Shown: piece by piece, positions 27,401-36,041 of the stretch
Layout of the letters: the number at the start of each line of letters is the position of its first letter
Numbering within the stretch: position 1 is the first letter of the stretch
Source: an uncultured bacterium
GTDB taxonomy: Bacteria > Bacillota > Clostridia > Lachnospirales > Lachnospiraceae
Reading direction: 5' to 3'
DNA length: 64,000 nt
Assembly: GCA_905215775.1 (NCBI GenBank)
Contig: CAJMRM010000006.1
Span: forward strand, 9,143-73,142
Notes under the pieces: generated by a model
Database searches by the model: none
What the model saw: the letters and a program-made list of their open reading frames with translations, nothing else
Told to the model about the DNA's origin: nothing
Made by a program: the position numbers and the translations under genes

Positions 27401-27990
27401 GCGGAAAGGGTCAGCTCCACCGGTTCCTTCACTCCCAGGCCCAGGAAAAATTCCTCCAGGGCGTTCTGCCGGTTCCCGCGGCCCCGGATCCCGTCAAAGA
27501 CCGCCCGCACCCGCAGGTCCTGGAGGAAGGGCGCGTCTGTAAAATCCTTGTATTCCATAAGCCGCAGGGCCAGCTCCATATCCTTCCGGGCCAGCTCCAC
27601 AAAATCCTCCACCGTATGAAGCGTGGAGAGGATCCGGATGGAAGGCGTCATTTCCACACGGAAAAGAAAGGGGATCTCCGTCTCCCCGCCGTTGGTCACC
27701 AGATTGATGGTGCCGCGGATCACATCCCCGCTTTCACACCAGGAGGTATCCACCTCATATACAATATGGTTTCTCAGGCCGCCGAAGGACCCGGAAACGA
27801 TCCTTACCCTGGAATGGGTGGAGTAGGCCAGCCCCTTGATATAAAGATTATTTTCGCTGGAAAGGTACAGCTCTCGTTTGTATATGGTATTGCTGCCCAG
27901 CGTTTCCTCCACCTGCGTTGGAGAAAGAAACAGCTTCGGCAGCTCCGCATCCACGATCCCTCGTGCAAGGCGGTTGATCCGTTCTCTCAT
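24409..27990 (-). CDS. DUF5717-like giant scaffold protein
   Basis: The 1193-residue protein lacks a signal peptide or membrane helix. I read it as N-terminal beta-sandwich-like regions (about 25-120 and 190-290), a long alpha-helical solenoid of TPR-like repeats (about 300-1010) and a C-terminal beta-rich region (about 1060-1170). It resembles the DUF5717 family of Lachnospiraceae, which has no known function. The DUF5716 gene follows after 12 bases. It is probably a cytoplasmic platform on which the Hsp70-like and TPR partners act, which is inference. Confidence 0.78.
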   Translation of the reverse strand: MRERINRLARGIVDAELPKLFLSPTQVEETLGSNTIYKRELYLSSENNLYIKGLAYSTHSRVRIVSGSFGGLRNHIVYEVDTSWCESGDVIRGTINLVTNGGETEIPFLFRVEMTPSIRILSTLHTVEDFVELARKDMELALRLMEYKDFTDAPFLQDLRVRAVFDGIRGRGNRQNALEEFFLGLGVKEPVELTLSAASKTYNDPKTVVNDRITLQTSGWGYLYLEVKADGEFIELSRKTVTQSDFTDGRFDLAFRIHPERLHRGKNLGAIRFVTVHGDTVVRITATAGGEPGAAARDREITRSSIARYLTLREEYESGRSDPAKVLTKLQGELDAIRGACGNSLLHSLFQAETYLDAGRPDQAALCLDSCRDQIAAEEERTGTLYCFYQYLQYRVSPDAAKRDAVLRLLRKKLDSRKGRFYLQLLLLKMEPELFEEGPALFDSFKTQYRNGCHSPFLYIEACRLLEKDPALLVNMDPFEIHALYYGASHGMVGETLALRAASLVAGTKFFHRLYYRLLAALYEKYPEKELLTAVCCLLIKGNMRTEVCFPWYERGIMEEISLTRIYEYYLYSLPASYDRMLPKQVLLYFSYEHSHMDRRSRSVLYANVLTYLKPSDRLYKAYERDMEKFAMEQLFEGRIDRFLAVIYRRMIYRDIIDSQVARVLPGILRSNRIWCQDAAMKYVVVSSALLDGEDAYPLTGQTAYVPLYFDDCVIMFQDMYGNRYMDVPYTKEPVMEERELEERCFEMFPDHPMLKMRACLGIMEQEETDGDGIRILQDALDTLPVKELYQQKMLTRIIAYYRDLGANGEEAVNEEGGAYLLRLDKKRLSRTERIGICETLISRDFYKEAYGMIREFGEEGLRIRQLLKLCTKLISQNLAEEDDLLLHMARRIFMSGNGDSVILDYLCKHFNGANSDMYRILVQGVREHAETYDMEERLLAQLLFTGSDKHLDTVFDLYAGRKKTSDTLVKAYFTIRCVDYFLKDQTPGDRVFAYLEGAINGSAEIRKLPEIYLMAMTKYYAGLPSLEKEQQQVCRRCMAVLLSQGMVFAYFKDLAPYVDLPGELADKEIVEYHGTPESRPVLMVRVLPDEEEFHEEELKPVYKGIYVRQKLLFEGEVMEYTICEYEDGEPVEKASGRISCRETASGDRGNRFSALNTMGLCLAMEDDQRLGEAMLRYATDSQAMEELFPLAE

Positions 27991-28172
27991 AATATTTCAC
28001 CCTGGATTTTCATAATCGGCAGCCGGCCCGGAAGGGCAGGGCCGCCATAATCGTTTCATTTTATCATATCACACTTTACAGGCAAATACACTACCATTTT
28101 CGACGAAATTCGGACTCCGGCCCTGGAGATGCCGCCAATGGCTCCCCAATGGAGCAAAAAGCGAAAAAGGAC

Positions 28173-28201
28173 TTGAATCCCCCGTGAGAAACCTGTAAAA
28201 T
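28173..28201 (+). promoter_or_regulatory. Sigma-A-type promoter of the DUF4364 gene
   Basis: TTGAAT (28173-28178) and TAAAAT (28196-28201) are 17 bases apart, 36 bases before the start codon. The divergent DUF5717 operon has a TATGAT-like -10 near 28060 but no good -35. Confidence 0.7.
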
Positions 28202-28237
28202 AAGAATAGTTCCCTATTGATTCAAAGGAGTAAGCCT

Positions 28238-28762
28238 ATGTTATCGGATCCGATCACCCTTTATAAGCTCATGATCCTCTATATGCTGGCCCACGTCAAC
28301 TTTCCGCTGACCAATTCCCAGCTCACCGATTTTTTCCTGGACCATGAATACACCACCTATTTTACTCTGCAGCAGGCTTTGAACGAGCTGCGGGAAGCCG
28401 GCCTTCTGAAAATGGAATCCATCCACAATTCTTCCCGCTACGAGATCACCAGGGAAGGGGAGGATACCCTGTCCTTTTTCGGATCCAATATCTCTCCGGC
28501 CATTGTTTCTGATATTGATTCTTATTTAAAGGAAAATAAATTCCGTCTCCGCAGCGAGGTGGGGGTCATCTCCGATTTTTATAAATCCACAAACCAGGAT
28601 TACATTGTCCACTGTGAGGTACGGGAAGGCAAATCCGCCCTCATCAGCCTGGATGTATCCGTTCCCGACAAGGACCAGGCGGAGATCATGTGCGGCCACT
28701 GGAAGGAGCGGAGCCAGGAGATCTATTCCTTTGTCATGCGGTCGCTGATGCGGTCAGAATAG
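28238..28762 (+). CDS. DUF4364-family winged-helix-like protein
   Basis: The 174-residue protein has an N-terminal winged-helix-like part (about 5-80: LMILYMLAHVNFPLTNSQLTDF, then a helix with QQALNELREAGLLKME) and an alpha/beta C-terminal part. It matches the DUF4364 family common in clostridia, probably transcriptional regulators. The start at 28238 has AAAGGAG seven bases upstream. It is divergent from the DUF5717 operon and could regulate it; that is inference. Confidence 0.85.
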   Translation: MLSDPITLYKLMILYMLAHVNFPLTNSQLTDFFLDHEYTTYFTLQQALNELREAGLLKMESIHNSSRYEITREGEDTLSFFGSNISPAIVSDIDSYLKENKFRLRSEVGVISDFYKSTNQDYIVHCEVREGKSALISLDVSVPDKDQAEIMCGHWKERSQEIYSFVMRSLMRSE

Positions 28763-28771
28763 GAGGCATCC

Positions 28772-28924
28772 ATGCATAAAACTCAGTCCGGCCTGCCCAG
28801 ACGGATCCGCCGGATCCGCCGGAATTTTTTTCTTCTGGTCACCGTCCCCACCGCCGCCGTCACCCTGGGACTGGCGGTAATGGATGCATACCGGCAGGCC
28901 ATAAAACGAAAAAACAGTATATAA
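28772..28924 (+). CDS. 50-residue basic membrane protein after DUF4364
   Basis: The small protein starts MHKTQSGLPRRIRRIRRN, continues with one hydrophobic helix (about 19-37) and ends with a basic tail. Its ATG has a GGAGG site overlapping the end of the DUF4364 gene, and a strong terminator follows directly. I do not recognise a family. The Arg-rich N-terminus suggests a positive-inside anchor. Confidence 0.62.
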   Translation: MHKTQSGLPRRIRRIRRNFFLLVTVPTAAVTLGLAVMDAYRQAIKRKNSI

Positions 28925-28930
28925 AGACTC

Positions 28931-28996
28931 CGGGGGCTGCTGCAAAGGGGAAGCTCAGAATCCACTTTTTGCAGCAGCCCCCGTTTTTCTTTTTTC
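28931..28996 (+). terminator. Terminator of the DUF4364 unit, convergent with engB
   Basis: GGGGGCTGCTGCAAA pairs with its complement at 28967-28982 and is followed by GTTTTTCTTTTTT on the plus strand. The same stem also lies just past the engB stop on the other strand, with a poorer T run. Confidence 0.88.
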
Positions 28997-28999
28997 AGA

Positions 29000-29632
29000 T
29001 CAGGCCCGGCTGTTTTCCCCGGCACACTCTTCCGGCTCTTTTTCCTCTCCGGCAGCTGTCTTTTCGATCAGCGCCCAGATCTCGTCCCGCCCCTGCTTGC
29101 TAGCGGCGGAAAACGGGATGATCACATCGTCCTTTTCCATTCCCAGTCCGTTTCTTATGAGCTTCACCTGCTTCTGGATCTGGCTCCGGTTGATCTTATC
29201 CAGCTTTGTGGCGATGATCACCGGACGGAAGCCGTTGTAGACCACCCACTCATACATGGTCCTGTCATTGGCCGACGGCTCGTGGCGGATGTCCACCAGA
29301 AGGAACACACATTTCAGCATTTTGGACTTATGGAGGTAGTTTTCGATCATCTTCCCCCATTTTTCCTTTTCCGTCTGGGATACCTTCGCGTAGCCGTAGC
29401 CGGGCAGGTCCACATAATACAGCTCTTTATTTATGTTATAAAAATTGATGGTCTGGGTCTTTCCAGGCTGGGCCGACGTCCTGGCCAGAGCCTTCCGGTT
29501 CATCAGCGCGTTGATCAGCGAGGATTTGCCCACATTGGACTTTCCTGCGAAGGCAAATTCCGGCAGGGTATTCTCCGGCAGCTTACTGGTCACGCCGCAG
29601 ACAGTCTCCAGCTCTACATTTCTTATGATCAT
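29000..29632 (-). CDS. engB: Ribosome biogenesis GTP-binding protein EngB/YsxC
   Basis: The 210-residue GTPase has G1 (GKSNVGKSSLIN, near residue 31), G3 (DLPGYGYAKVS), G4 (ATKLDKINRS) and a G5-like SAASKQG. It is an essential 50S assembly factor in many bacteria. It lies 15 bases after lon in the classical tig-clpP-clpX-lon-engB order. The acidic C-terminal extension of about 10 residues is unremarkable. Confidence 0.95.
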   Translation of the reverse strand: MIIRNVELETVCGVTSKLPENTLPEFAFAGKSNVGKSSLINALMNRKALARTSAQPGKTQTINFYNINKELYYVDLPGYGYAKVSQTEKEKWGKMIENYLHKSKMLKCVFLLVDIRHEPSANDRTMYEWVVYNGFRPVIIATKLDKINRSQIQKQVKLIRNGLGMEKDDVIIPFSAASKQGRDEIWALIEKTAAGEEKEPEECAGENSRA

Positions 29633-29646
29633 ATTGTCCTCCGATC

Positions 29647-31959
29647 TTAAACGAACGCTTCCCGGATCACGTCCTCCATGGTCTTTACATAGACGACGGA
29701 AAGGCCCTTGGTGATCTCTTTGGAGATCTCTGCCATATCCGGCTGGTTGCCCGCAGGCACCAGAACCTTTTCCATGTGAGCCATTCTGGCCGCCAGGGTC
29801 TTCTCCTTTAAGCCTCCGATGGGCAGCACCCGGCCCCGTAAAGTGATCTCTCCGGTCATGGCCACCTTGGCGTGGACCTTTGTTCCGGTCACCGCAGACA
29901 GCATGGCTGTGGCCATGGTGATGCCGGCCGACGGGCCGTCCTTGGGTACGGCTCCCTCGGGGATGTGCAGATGCATGTCATGGGTCTCAAAATAATCCCT
30001 GGGGATCTCATACGCCTCGCTGACGGAGCGCACATAGGTCAGGGCGATCTGGGCCGATTCCTTCATCACATCGCCCATCTGGCCCGTCATCTGAAGCTTC
30101 CCGTCTCCCGGCATCACGTTGACCTCGATCTGTAAGGTATCTCCTCCCACGCTGGTCCAGGCCAGGCCGCGGACGATTCCCACCTGATCCTCCTGGTTGG
30201 CGTCCTCAAAGGTGATCTTTTCCTTGCCCAGATATTTTTCCAGGTTGGCCTCGGTCACCCGCACCGAGGTCTTGTCCCGCTCCAGGAACTCCCTGGCCGC
30301 CTTCCGGCAGATCTCCCCGATCCGCCGCTCCAGGTTCCGGACGCCGGCCTCTCTGGTATAATTGTGGATGATCTTTTCCAGGGCCTTGTCACTGATGGTG
30401 AGCTTTCCTTTATCCAGCCCGTTCCGCTCCAGCTGCTTGGTCACCAGATAGTTCTTAGCAATGTGGAATTTTTCATTTTCCGTATAGCTGGATACCTCGA
30501 TCACCTCCATACGGTCCAGAAGCGGGCCGGGAATGGTCTGGGTGGTGTTGGCTGTGGCAATAAAGAGAACGCCGGAAAGATCCAGGGGGATCTCCACATA
30601 ATGATCCCTGAATTTCACGTTCTGCTCTCCATCCAGTACCTCCAGGAGCGCCGACGCCACATCTCCCTTGTAATCGCCGGATACCTTATCGATCTCGTCT
30701 AAAAGCATCAGCGGATTCGCCACGCCCGCCTGGCGCATGGCCTCGGCGATCCGGCCCGGCATGGAACCCACATACGTTTTCCTGTGGCCGCGGATCTCCG
30801 CCTCGTCATGGACGCCGCCCAGGCTGATGCGGACGTATTTCTTATTTAAAGCCCTTGCCACAGACCGGGCAATGGAGGTTTTGCCCGTTCCCGGCGGACC
30901 CACCAGACAGAGAATGGGGCTGGTTCCCTTTTTGGTCAGGACCCGTACCGCCAGATATTCCAGGACCCGCTCCTTGACCTTTTCCAGTCCGTAATGGTCC
31001 TCGTCCAGGATCTTTTCCGCGTGACGGATATCCTGATTGTCCCGGGACGTCTTTTTCCAGGGAAGCTCCAGTACCGTCTCGATATAGGTCCGCAGTACGT
31101 TGGCCTCCTGGCTTCCGCCGGGCATTGCCTTAAAGCGCATGATCTCCTTGCGGATCTTTTCCTTTGTCTCTTTATCTGCGCTGAGCTTTTCCAGCTGCTC
31201 CAGGTATCCGTCCGCATCGGAGCCGGTATACTCCTCCCCCAGCTCCTCCTGGATCACCTTCAGCTCTTCCCTTAAGATATAATCTCTCTGATTTTTATCA
31301 ATGCTGGCCTTTACCTTTCCCTGGTAATCCCGCTTGATCTTCAGGATCTCAATTTCCCGCATAAGGTAATAGACTACCCTGTCGTACAGATGGCTCACAT
31401 ACCCGCACTCCAAAAGCTCCTGCTTTACCGTATATTCCCAGGGGAACTGGCCGGCAGTCTGGATCAGCAGCTCATTGAGATCCGTAATGGCCATGAGGCC
31501 GCCCATGAAATCCTTGACGGTCTTGGGCGTCCCGTTTCCGAATTCCTCCAGCTTCTCCTTGACGATCCGGGCCATGGCCTCCTTTACAGTATCGCTGAAA
31601 TTCTCTTCCTTCAGGGGCGCTTCTGCCACCTCGGCCTCCAGATACGGGTCGTCCTGGACCAGATTGATAAGCTCCGCCCTCTCCAGGCCCTCAACCATGA
31701 CCCGCACCAGGCCGCCGGGGATCTTTACCAGCTGCTTGATCCGGGCAATGGTGCCGATCTGGAACAGACCGGAGGCATCGGGATCCTCCTCCTCGATCTG
31801 GCGCTGGGTCACCAGAAACACCTTCTGCTCTCCCACCATGGCATGCTCCACGGCGCTGATGGACTTATCCCGGCTGATGTCAAAATGCTGGATCATCTCC
31901 GGAAGCACGGTCAGCCCTCTGAGCGCAATGGCCGGCAGTGTCATCAAATTTTCATCCAT
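29647..31959 (-). CDS. lon: ATP-dependent protease Lon (LonA)
   Basis: The 770-residue LonA has an N-terminal substrate domain, an AAA+ domain with Walker A GPPGTGKTS (near residue 355) and a C-terminal Ser-Lys protease domain with the catalytic serine in PKDGPSAGITMA. It degrades misfolded and regulatory proteins in the cytoplasm. The ATG at 31959 is preferred over the one two codons upstream because AAGGAG is then seven bases away. A terminator-like hairpin separates it from clpX. Confidence 0.96.
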   Translation of the reverse strand: MDENLMTLPAIALRGLTVLPEMIQHFDISRDKSISAVEHAMVGEQKVFLVTQRQIEEEDPDASGLFQIGTIARIKQLVKIPGGLVRVMVEGLERAELINLVQDDPYLEAEVAEAPLKEENFSDTVKEAMARIVKEKLEEFGNGTPKTVKDFMGGLMAITDLNELLIQTAGQFPWEYTVKQELLECGYVSHLYDRVVYYLMREIEILKIKRDYQGKVKASIDKNQRDYILREELKVIQEELGEEYTGSDADGYLEQLEKLSADKETKEKIRKEIMRFKAMPGGSQEANVLRTYIETVLELPWKKTSRDNQDIRHAEKILDEDHYGLEKVKERVLEYLAVRVLTKKGTSPILCLVGPPGTGKTSIARSVARALNKKYVRISLGGVHDEAEIRGHRKTYVGSMPGRIAEAMRQAGVANPLMLLDEIDKVSGDYKGDVASALLEVLDGEQNVKFRDHYVEIPLDLSGVLFIATANTTQTIPGPLLDRMEVIEVSSYTENEKFHIAKNYLVTKQLERNGLDKGKLTISDKALEKIIHNYTREAGVRNLERRIGEICRKAAREFLERDKTSVRVTEANLEKYLGKEKITFEDANQEDQVGIVRGLAWTSVGGDTLQIEVNVMPGDGKLQMTGQMGDVMKESAQIALTYVRSVSEAYEIPRDYFETHDMHLHIPEGAVPKDGPSAGITMATAMLSAVTGTKVHAKVAMTGEITLRGRVLPIGGLKEKTLAARMAHMEKVLVPAGNQPDMAEISKEITKGLSVVYVKTMEDVIREAFV

Positions 31960-31984
31960 GAACATTCTCCTTTTGTATATATAG

Positions 31985-32028
31985 AAAAAATGGGCCGCTG
32001 TAAAACCTGTTCGCTTTGCAGCAGCCCG
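31985..32028 (-). terminator. Terminator-like hairpin between clpX and lon
   Basis: On the minus strand GGGCTGCTGCAAAGC pairs with GTTTTACAGCGGCCC and is followed by ATTTTTT. It could cause partial termination so that lon is read less than clpX. No clear promoter for lon is visible after it. Confidence 0.72.
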
Positions 32029-32034
32029 TCTCTA

Positions 32035-33339
32035 TCAGGCGATCTCGCCTTTACTGTCTTTCTTTGATCTGCCTAAAAGGTTCTTTCTGGGAACCGTCAG
32101 ATCCCGGTAAACGATCTCCGGCTTTCCCTTTCCTTCCACTGCGTCGCTGGTCACCGTACAGATCCCCACATTGGAATCCGACGGGATCTCATACATCATA
32201 TCCATCATGACGTTCTCCATGATGGAACGCAGTCCCCTGGCCCCGGTCTTTCTCTCCACTGCCATATGGGCGATGGAATGGACCGCCTCAGGAGTAAACT
32301 CCAGCTTCACGTCATCCAGCTCAAACAGCTTCTGATACTGCTTGGTAATGGCATTTCTGGGCTCTGTCAGGATCTTCACCAGGGCATCCTCGTCCAGAAG
32401 ATCCAGAGATACCATCACCGGCACACGGCCCACAAATTCCGGAATCAGGCCGAATTTGGTCAGATCCTGGGGCATGGCCTGCTTCAGCAGCGCTCCCACA
32501 TCCATGTGCTTCCGGTCGGCGATCTTGGCGCCGAAGCCGATGGTGCTGGCCTCCATCCTGGATTCCACGATCCGCTCCAGGCCGTCAAAGGCGCCGCCGC
32601 AGATGAACAGGATATTGGTGGTGTCAATGGGGATCAGCTCCTGCTGGGGGTGCTTCCTTCCGCCCTGGGGAGGAACATTGGCAACGGTTCCCTCCAGGAT
32701 CTTAAGAAGCGCCTGCTGTACGCCTTCGCCGGAAACGTCCCTGGTAATGGAAACATTTTCACTCTTTTTGGTGATCTTGTCGATCTCGTCGATGTAGACG
32801 ATGCCGTATTCCGCCCGGCTCACGTCATTGTCTGCCGCCTGGATCAGCTTCAGCAGGATGTTCTCCACGTCCTCGCCCACATATCCCGCCTCAGTGAGGG
32901 TGGTGGCGTCGGCGATGGCAAAGGGAACGTTTAAGAGCTTTGCCAGAGTCTGGGCCAGGTAGGTCTTTCCGGAGCCTGTGGGGCCCAGCATCAGGATATT
33001 GCTCTTCTGGAGCTCGATGTCGGATTCCTTCTGGGAGGTGATCCTCTTATAATGGTTGTATACGGCCACGGACAGAACCTTTTTGGCCTCCTCCTGTCCC
33101 ACCACATACTGGTCCAGGAATTCCTTGATCTCCTTTGGCTTTAACAGGTTGATCCCCGCAAAGTCCGGAGCCTCCTCCCCCTCGGGGCCCAGCTCCTCCT
33201 CCAGGATCTCGCTGCAAAGCTCAATACACTCGTCACAGATAAATACGTTGTTTCCGGTGCCTGCGATCATCTTTCTGACCTGTTCCTGACTCTTTCCGCA
33301 GAAGGAACATCTGATCTTGTCTTCAGGTCTTACTGGCAT
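32035..33339 (-). CDS. clpX: ClpXP unfoldase subunit ClpX
   Basis: The 434-residue AAA+ unfoldase has an N-terminal zinc-binding domain (C11, C14, C35, C38), Walker A GPTGSGKTYLAQ and Walker B VYIDEIDKI, and delivers substrates to ClpP. A GTG two codons upstream is in frame, but GAGG spacing favours the ATG at 33339 (MPVRPEDKIRC). It lies 30 bases after clpP. Confidence 0.96.
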   Translation of the reverse strand: MPVRPEDKIRCSFCGKSQEQVRKMIAGTGNNVFICDECIELCSEILEEELGPEGEEAPDFAGINLLKPKEIKEFLDQYVVGQEEAKKVLSVAVYNHYKRITSQKESDIELQKSNILMLGPTGSGKTYLAQTLAKLLNVPFAIADATTLTEAGYVGEDVENILLKLIQAADNDVSRAEYGIVYIDEIDKITKKSENVSITRDVSGEGVQQALLKILEGTVANVPPQGGRKHPQQELIPIDTTNILFICGGAFDGLERIVESRMEASTIGFGAKIADRKHMDVGALLKQAMPQDLTKFGLIPEFVGRVPVMVSLDLLDEDALVKILTEPRNAITKQYQKLFELDDVKLEFTPEAVHSIAHMAVERKTGARGLRSIMENVMMDMMYEIPSDSNVGICTVTSDAVEGKGKPEIVYRDLTVPRKNLLGRSKKDSKGEIA

Positions 33340-33369
33340 GTTCACACCTCAATTCTAAAAATTTCCGTA

Positions 33370-33951
33370 TTAATGTCCGGTGATCACGCGGTCGATGAGG
33401 CCATATTCCATGGCCTCCTGGGCGGACATGTAATTATCCCGCTCCGTATCCCTTTCGATGATCTCCAGGGGCTTTCCAGTGTTGGCAGCCAGGATCTCGT
33501 TCAATTTCTTTCTGGTCTTTAAAATATGCTCGGCCGCAATGTTGATCTCCGTAGCCTGGCCCTGGGCACCGCCGGAGGGCTGATGGATCATGATCTCCGC
33601 GTTGGGAAGGGCAAACCGTTTTCCCTTGGCGCCGCCGGAAAGCAGGAATGCGCCCATGCTGGCTGCCATTCCGATACAGGTGGTGCACACGTCGCATTTG
33701 ATATAATTCATCGTATCGTAGATCGCCATACCGGCCGTAACGGAACCGCCGGGGCTGTTGATATATAAGTTGATATCCTTATTGGGGTCTTCCGACTCCA
33801 GGAACAGAAGCTGCGCCACCACAAGACTGGCGGTCACATCGTTGACCTCTTCTCCCAGGAAGATGATCCTGTCTTTTAAAAGTCTGGAATAAATGTCATA
33901 GGAACGCTCGCCTCTGCTGGTGGATTCCAGTACATAAGGTACTAAGCTCAT
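33370..33951 (-). CDS. clpP: ATP-dependent Clp protease proteolytic subunit
   Basis: The 193-residue serine protease has the catalytic serine in GMAASMGAFLL and the histidine in EIMIHQPSGG. It forms the double-heptamer chamber used by ClpX. It lies between tig and clpX on the same strand; an imperfect hairpin without a T run (about 33975-34015) occupies the tig-clpP gap. Confidence 0.96.
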   Translation of the reverse strand: MSLVPYVLESTSRGERSYDIYSRLLKDRIIFLGEEVNDVTASLVVAQLLFLESEDPNKDINLYINSPGGSVTAGMAIYDTMNYIKCDVCTTCIGMAASMGAFLLSGGAKGKRFALPNAEIMIHQPSGGAQGQATEINIAAEHILKTRKKLNEILAANTGKPLEIIERDTERDNYMSAQEAMEYGLIDRVITGH

Positions 33952-34048
33952 ATTCTCTCCTCCTGCTCATAACATTTGACAGGGGATTGTCACAGCATAG
34001 CTGCAGCAACCCCCGTTTCTCCTGCGTATTCTGACCTGGTGCCTCTGA

Positions 34049-35338
34049 CTATTCGGTCAGAGCTGCCTCTTTTACAAGGAAGGTGATGGCGTTCTGTACA
34101 GCCAGGTCTTCCTTCATCTGGGCGATCTGCTCTTCGCCGAACATACCCTTGATCTGGTCCTTTTCCATCTTGTAGGCCTCAGCCATCTTGTCGAACTGTG
34201 CTTCCACATCCTCGTCGCTGGCAGTGATGTTCTCAGCCTTTACAACAGCCTCCAGAACCAGTCTGGTCTGGATCCGCTTTAAAGCCTGGGGCTTCATCTG
34301 CTCGCCGATCTTCTCTGCCGTCATGCCTGTGATCTCTGCGTACTGCTTGAAGGAGATGCCCTGGCTTTCCAGTCTGCGAACATAGTCGTTTAACATACCG
34401 TTGACTTCCTCGTCAACCATCTGGTCAGCGATCTCCATGGAAGCGTTCTCAACCACCTTATCCACAACACGGTTCTCGATCTCTGTGTCAGCGGCTTTCT
34501 GCTTCTCATCCTGGAGTTTTACTCTTAAATCGTTCTTGTACTCTTCCAGTGTATCGAAATCAGATACTTCGCTGGCAAACTCATCGTTCACCTCCGGAAG
34601 CTCTCTCTTCTGGATCTCTTTTACTTTTACCTTGAATACAGCCGGTTTGTTCTTTAAGTCCTCTACGTGGTACTCAGCCGGGAAGGTCACGTTTACGTCG
34701 CACTCCTCGCCGATGTTCTTACCGATCAGCTGCTCCTCGAAGGTATCGATGAAGGTGTGGGAGCCGATGGTCAGAGGATAATCGTCGCCCTTTCCGCCGT
34801 CGAATCTCTTTCCGTCCACATAGCCGTCGAAGTCGATGGTTACCAGATCGCCGTTCTCAACAGCTCTGTCCTCAACGGTCACCAGACGGGAGTTTTTATT
34901 TCTTACGCTGCTGATCTCTGCGTCGATATCTGCGTCTGTTACTTCTGCCTTTACCTTCTGTACCTCTACGCCCTTATACTGGCCCAGGGTCACTTCCGGC
35001 TTTACAGCCACAACGGCTGTGTAGATGAAATCCTTCCCCTCTTCGATCTGGGTAACGTCCACAGTGGGGCGGGAAACGATCACAAGTCCGCTTTCCTTCG
35101 CAGCGTCCGGATAGCTCTCGTCGATCACTTCGTTGGCCGCGTCTTCAAAGAATACGCCTGCTCCGTACATCTTTTTGATCATTTCAAAGGGAGCTTTGCC
35201 TTTTCTGAAGCCCGGGATATTGAATCTGCTTTTGCTCTTATTGTAAGCATTCTTCACTGCTGCGTCAAATTTTTCTGCCGGCACTTCGATGGTAAGCTTC
35301 GCCGTATTCTTCTCCAACTTTTCTACCTGTAAACTCAT
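34049..35338 (-). CDS. tig: Trigger factor
   Basis: The 429-residue ribosome-associated chaperone has the N-terminal ribosome-binding domain with the signature FRKGKAPFEMIKKMYG (near residue 44), a central FKBP-type prolyl isomerase domain (about 155-245) and a helical C-terminal domain. It is the first gene of the protein-quality-control block. A TATAAT (35438-35443, minus strand) upstream may be its -10 element, but the -35 is poor. Confidence 0.95.
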   Translation of the reverse strand: MSLQVEKLEKNTAKLTIEVPAEKFDAAVKNAYNKSKSRFNIPGFRKGKAPFEMIKKMYGAGVFFEDAANEVIDESYPDAAKESGLVIVSRPTVDVTQIEEGKDFIYTAVVAVKPEVTLGQYKGVEVQKVKAEVTDADIDAEISSVRNKNSRLVTVEDRAVENGDLVTIDFDGYVDGKRFDGGKGDDYPLTIGSHTFIDTFEEQLIGKNIGEECDVNVTFPAEYHVEDLKNKPAVFKVKVKEIQKRELPEVNDEFASEVSDFDTLEEYKNDLRVKLQDEKQKAADTEIENRVVDKVVENASMEIADQMVDEEVNGMLNDYVRRLESQGISFKQYAEITGMTAEKIGEQMKPQALKRIQTRLVLEAVVKAENITASDEDVEAQFDKMAEAYKMEKDQIKGMFGEEQIAQMKEDLAVQNAITFLVKEAALTE

Positions 35339-35401
35339 TGTATGGGTTCCTCCTTAAATATATCTGTACCGGACATGGCTTCCATATCCGTCCAATATCG
35401 A

Positions 35402-35443
35402 AACGCCGTCACTCTGGGCGTTACACTTCAATTTAGCATTATA
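35402..35443 (-). promoter_or_regulatory. Candidate tig promoter and leader hairpin
   Basis: TATAAT on the minus strand (35438-35443) is followed by a leader with an AACGCC/GGCGTT hairpin (35402-35422). No good -35 hexamer is seen at the right distance. Confidence 0.45.
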
Positions 35444-35489
35444 TCATACTGTTTTTAGAAATACTAGTATTATTTTTCAAAAAAGCACC

Positions 35490-36041
35490 CTAAACACGGT
35501 CATACTGGATCTTCTTTTTTAAGGCTTCCGCTGTTTCTTCGTCTGTAAGGAGACGCACCAGCTCAAGCCCCAGGTCCAGGGACCAGCCCATGCTCTTTCC
35601 GGTGGTAACGGGGCCGTCGGTGACAACGCCCTCCCCGGTGCAGACAGCCCCCGCAAGCTTCTCCTCAAATCCGGGGAAGCAGGTGGCCCTGCGGTCCTCT
35701 AAAAGTCCCAGTCCTCCCAGAACGCCCGGAGCCGCGCAGATGGCTGCCAGACGCTTCCCGGCTGCCCCGTGGGCCTTCAGCATGGCCGCCAGCCCCTTAT
35801 GGTCCCGCAGATGGTCCGCCCCCGGAAGCCCTCCGGGCAGGAACAGCACGTCGGCATCGTCGGTGATCTCCTCAAACAGCGCGTCGGCTGTGACCGTGAA
35901 CCCATGGGCGCCGGTCACCTGGCGTCTTCCCATGACAGACACCAGCTTTACCTCCACACCGGCCCGGACCAGTACGTCGCACACGCCCAGGCATTCCACT
36001 TCCTCCATTCCATCCGCCAGGAATGCATAAACCTTTGCCAT
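35490..36041 (-). CDS. DJ-1/PfpI (ThiJ) family protein
   Basis: The 183-residue protein has the DJ-1 flavodoxin-like fold with the nucleophile-elbow cysteine in AAICAAPGVLG (C102) and the acidic partner residue near GMEEVE. Family members include protein and nucleotide deglycases and chaperones; the exact activity here is unknown. Its start overlaps the stop of the DUF975 gene (TAATG). Confidence 0.88.
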   Translation of the reverse strand: MAKVYAFLADGMEEVECLGVCDVLVRAGVEVKLVSVMGRRQVTGAHGFTVTADALFEEITDDADVLFLPGGLPGADHLRDHKGLAAMLKAHGAAGKRLAAICAAPGVLGGLGLLEDRRATCFPGFEEKLAGAVCTGEGVVTDGPVTTGKSMGWSLDLGLELVRLLTDEETAEALKKKIQYDRV

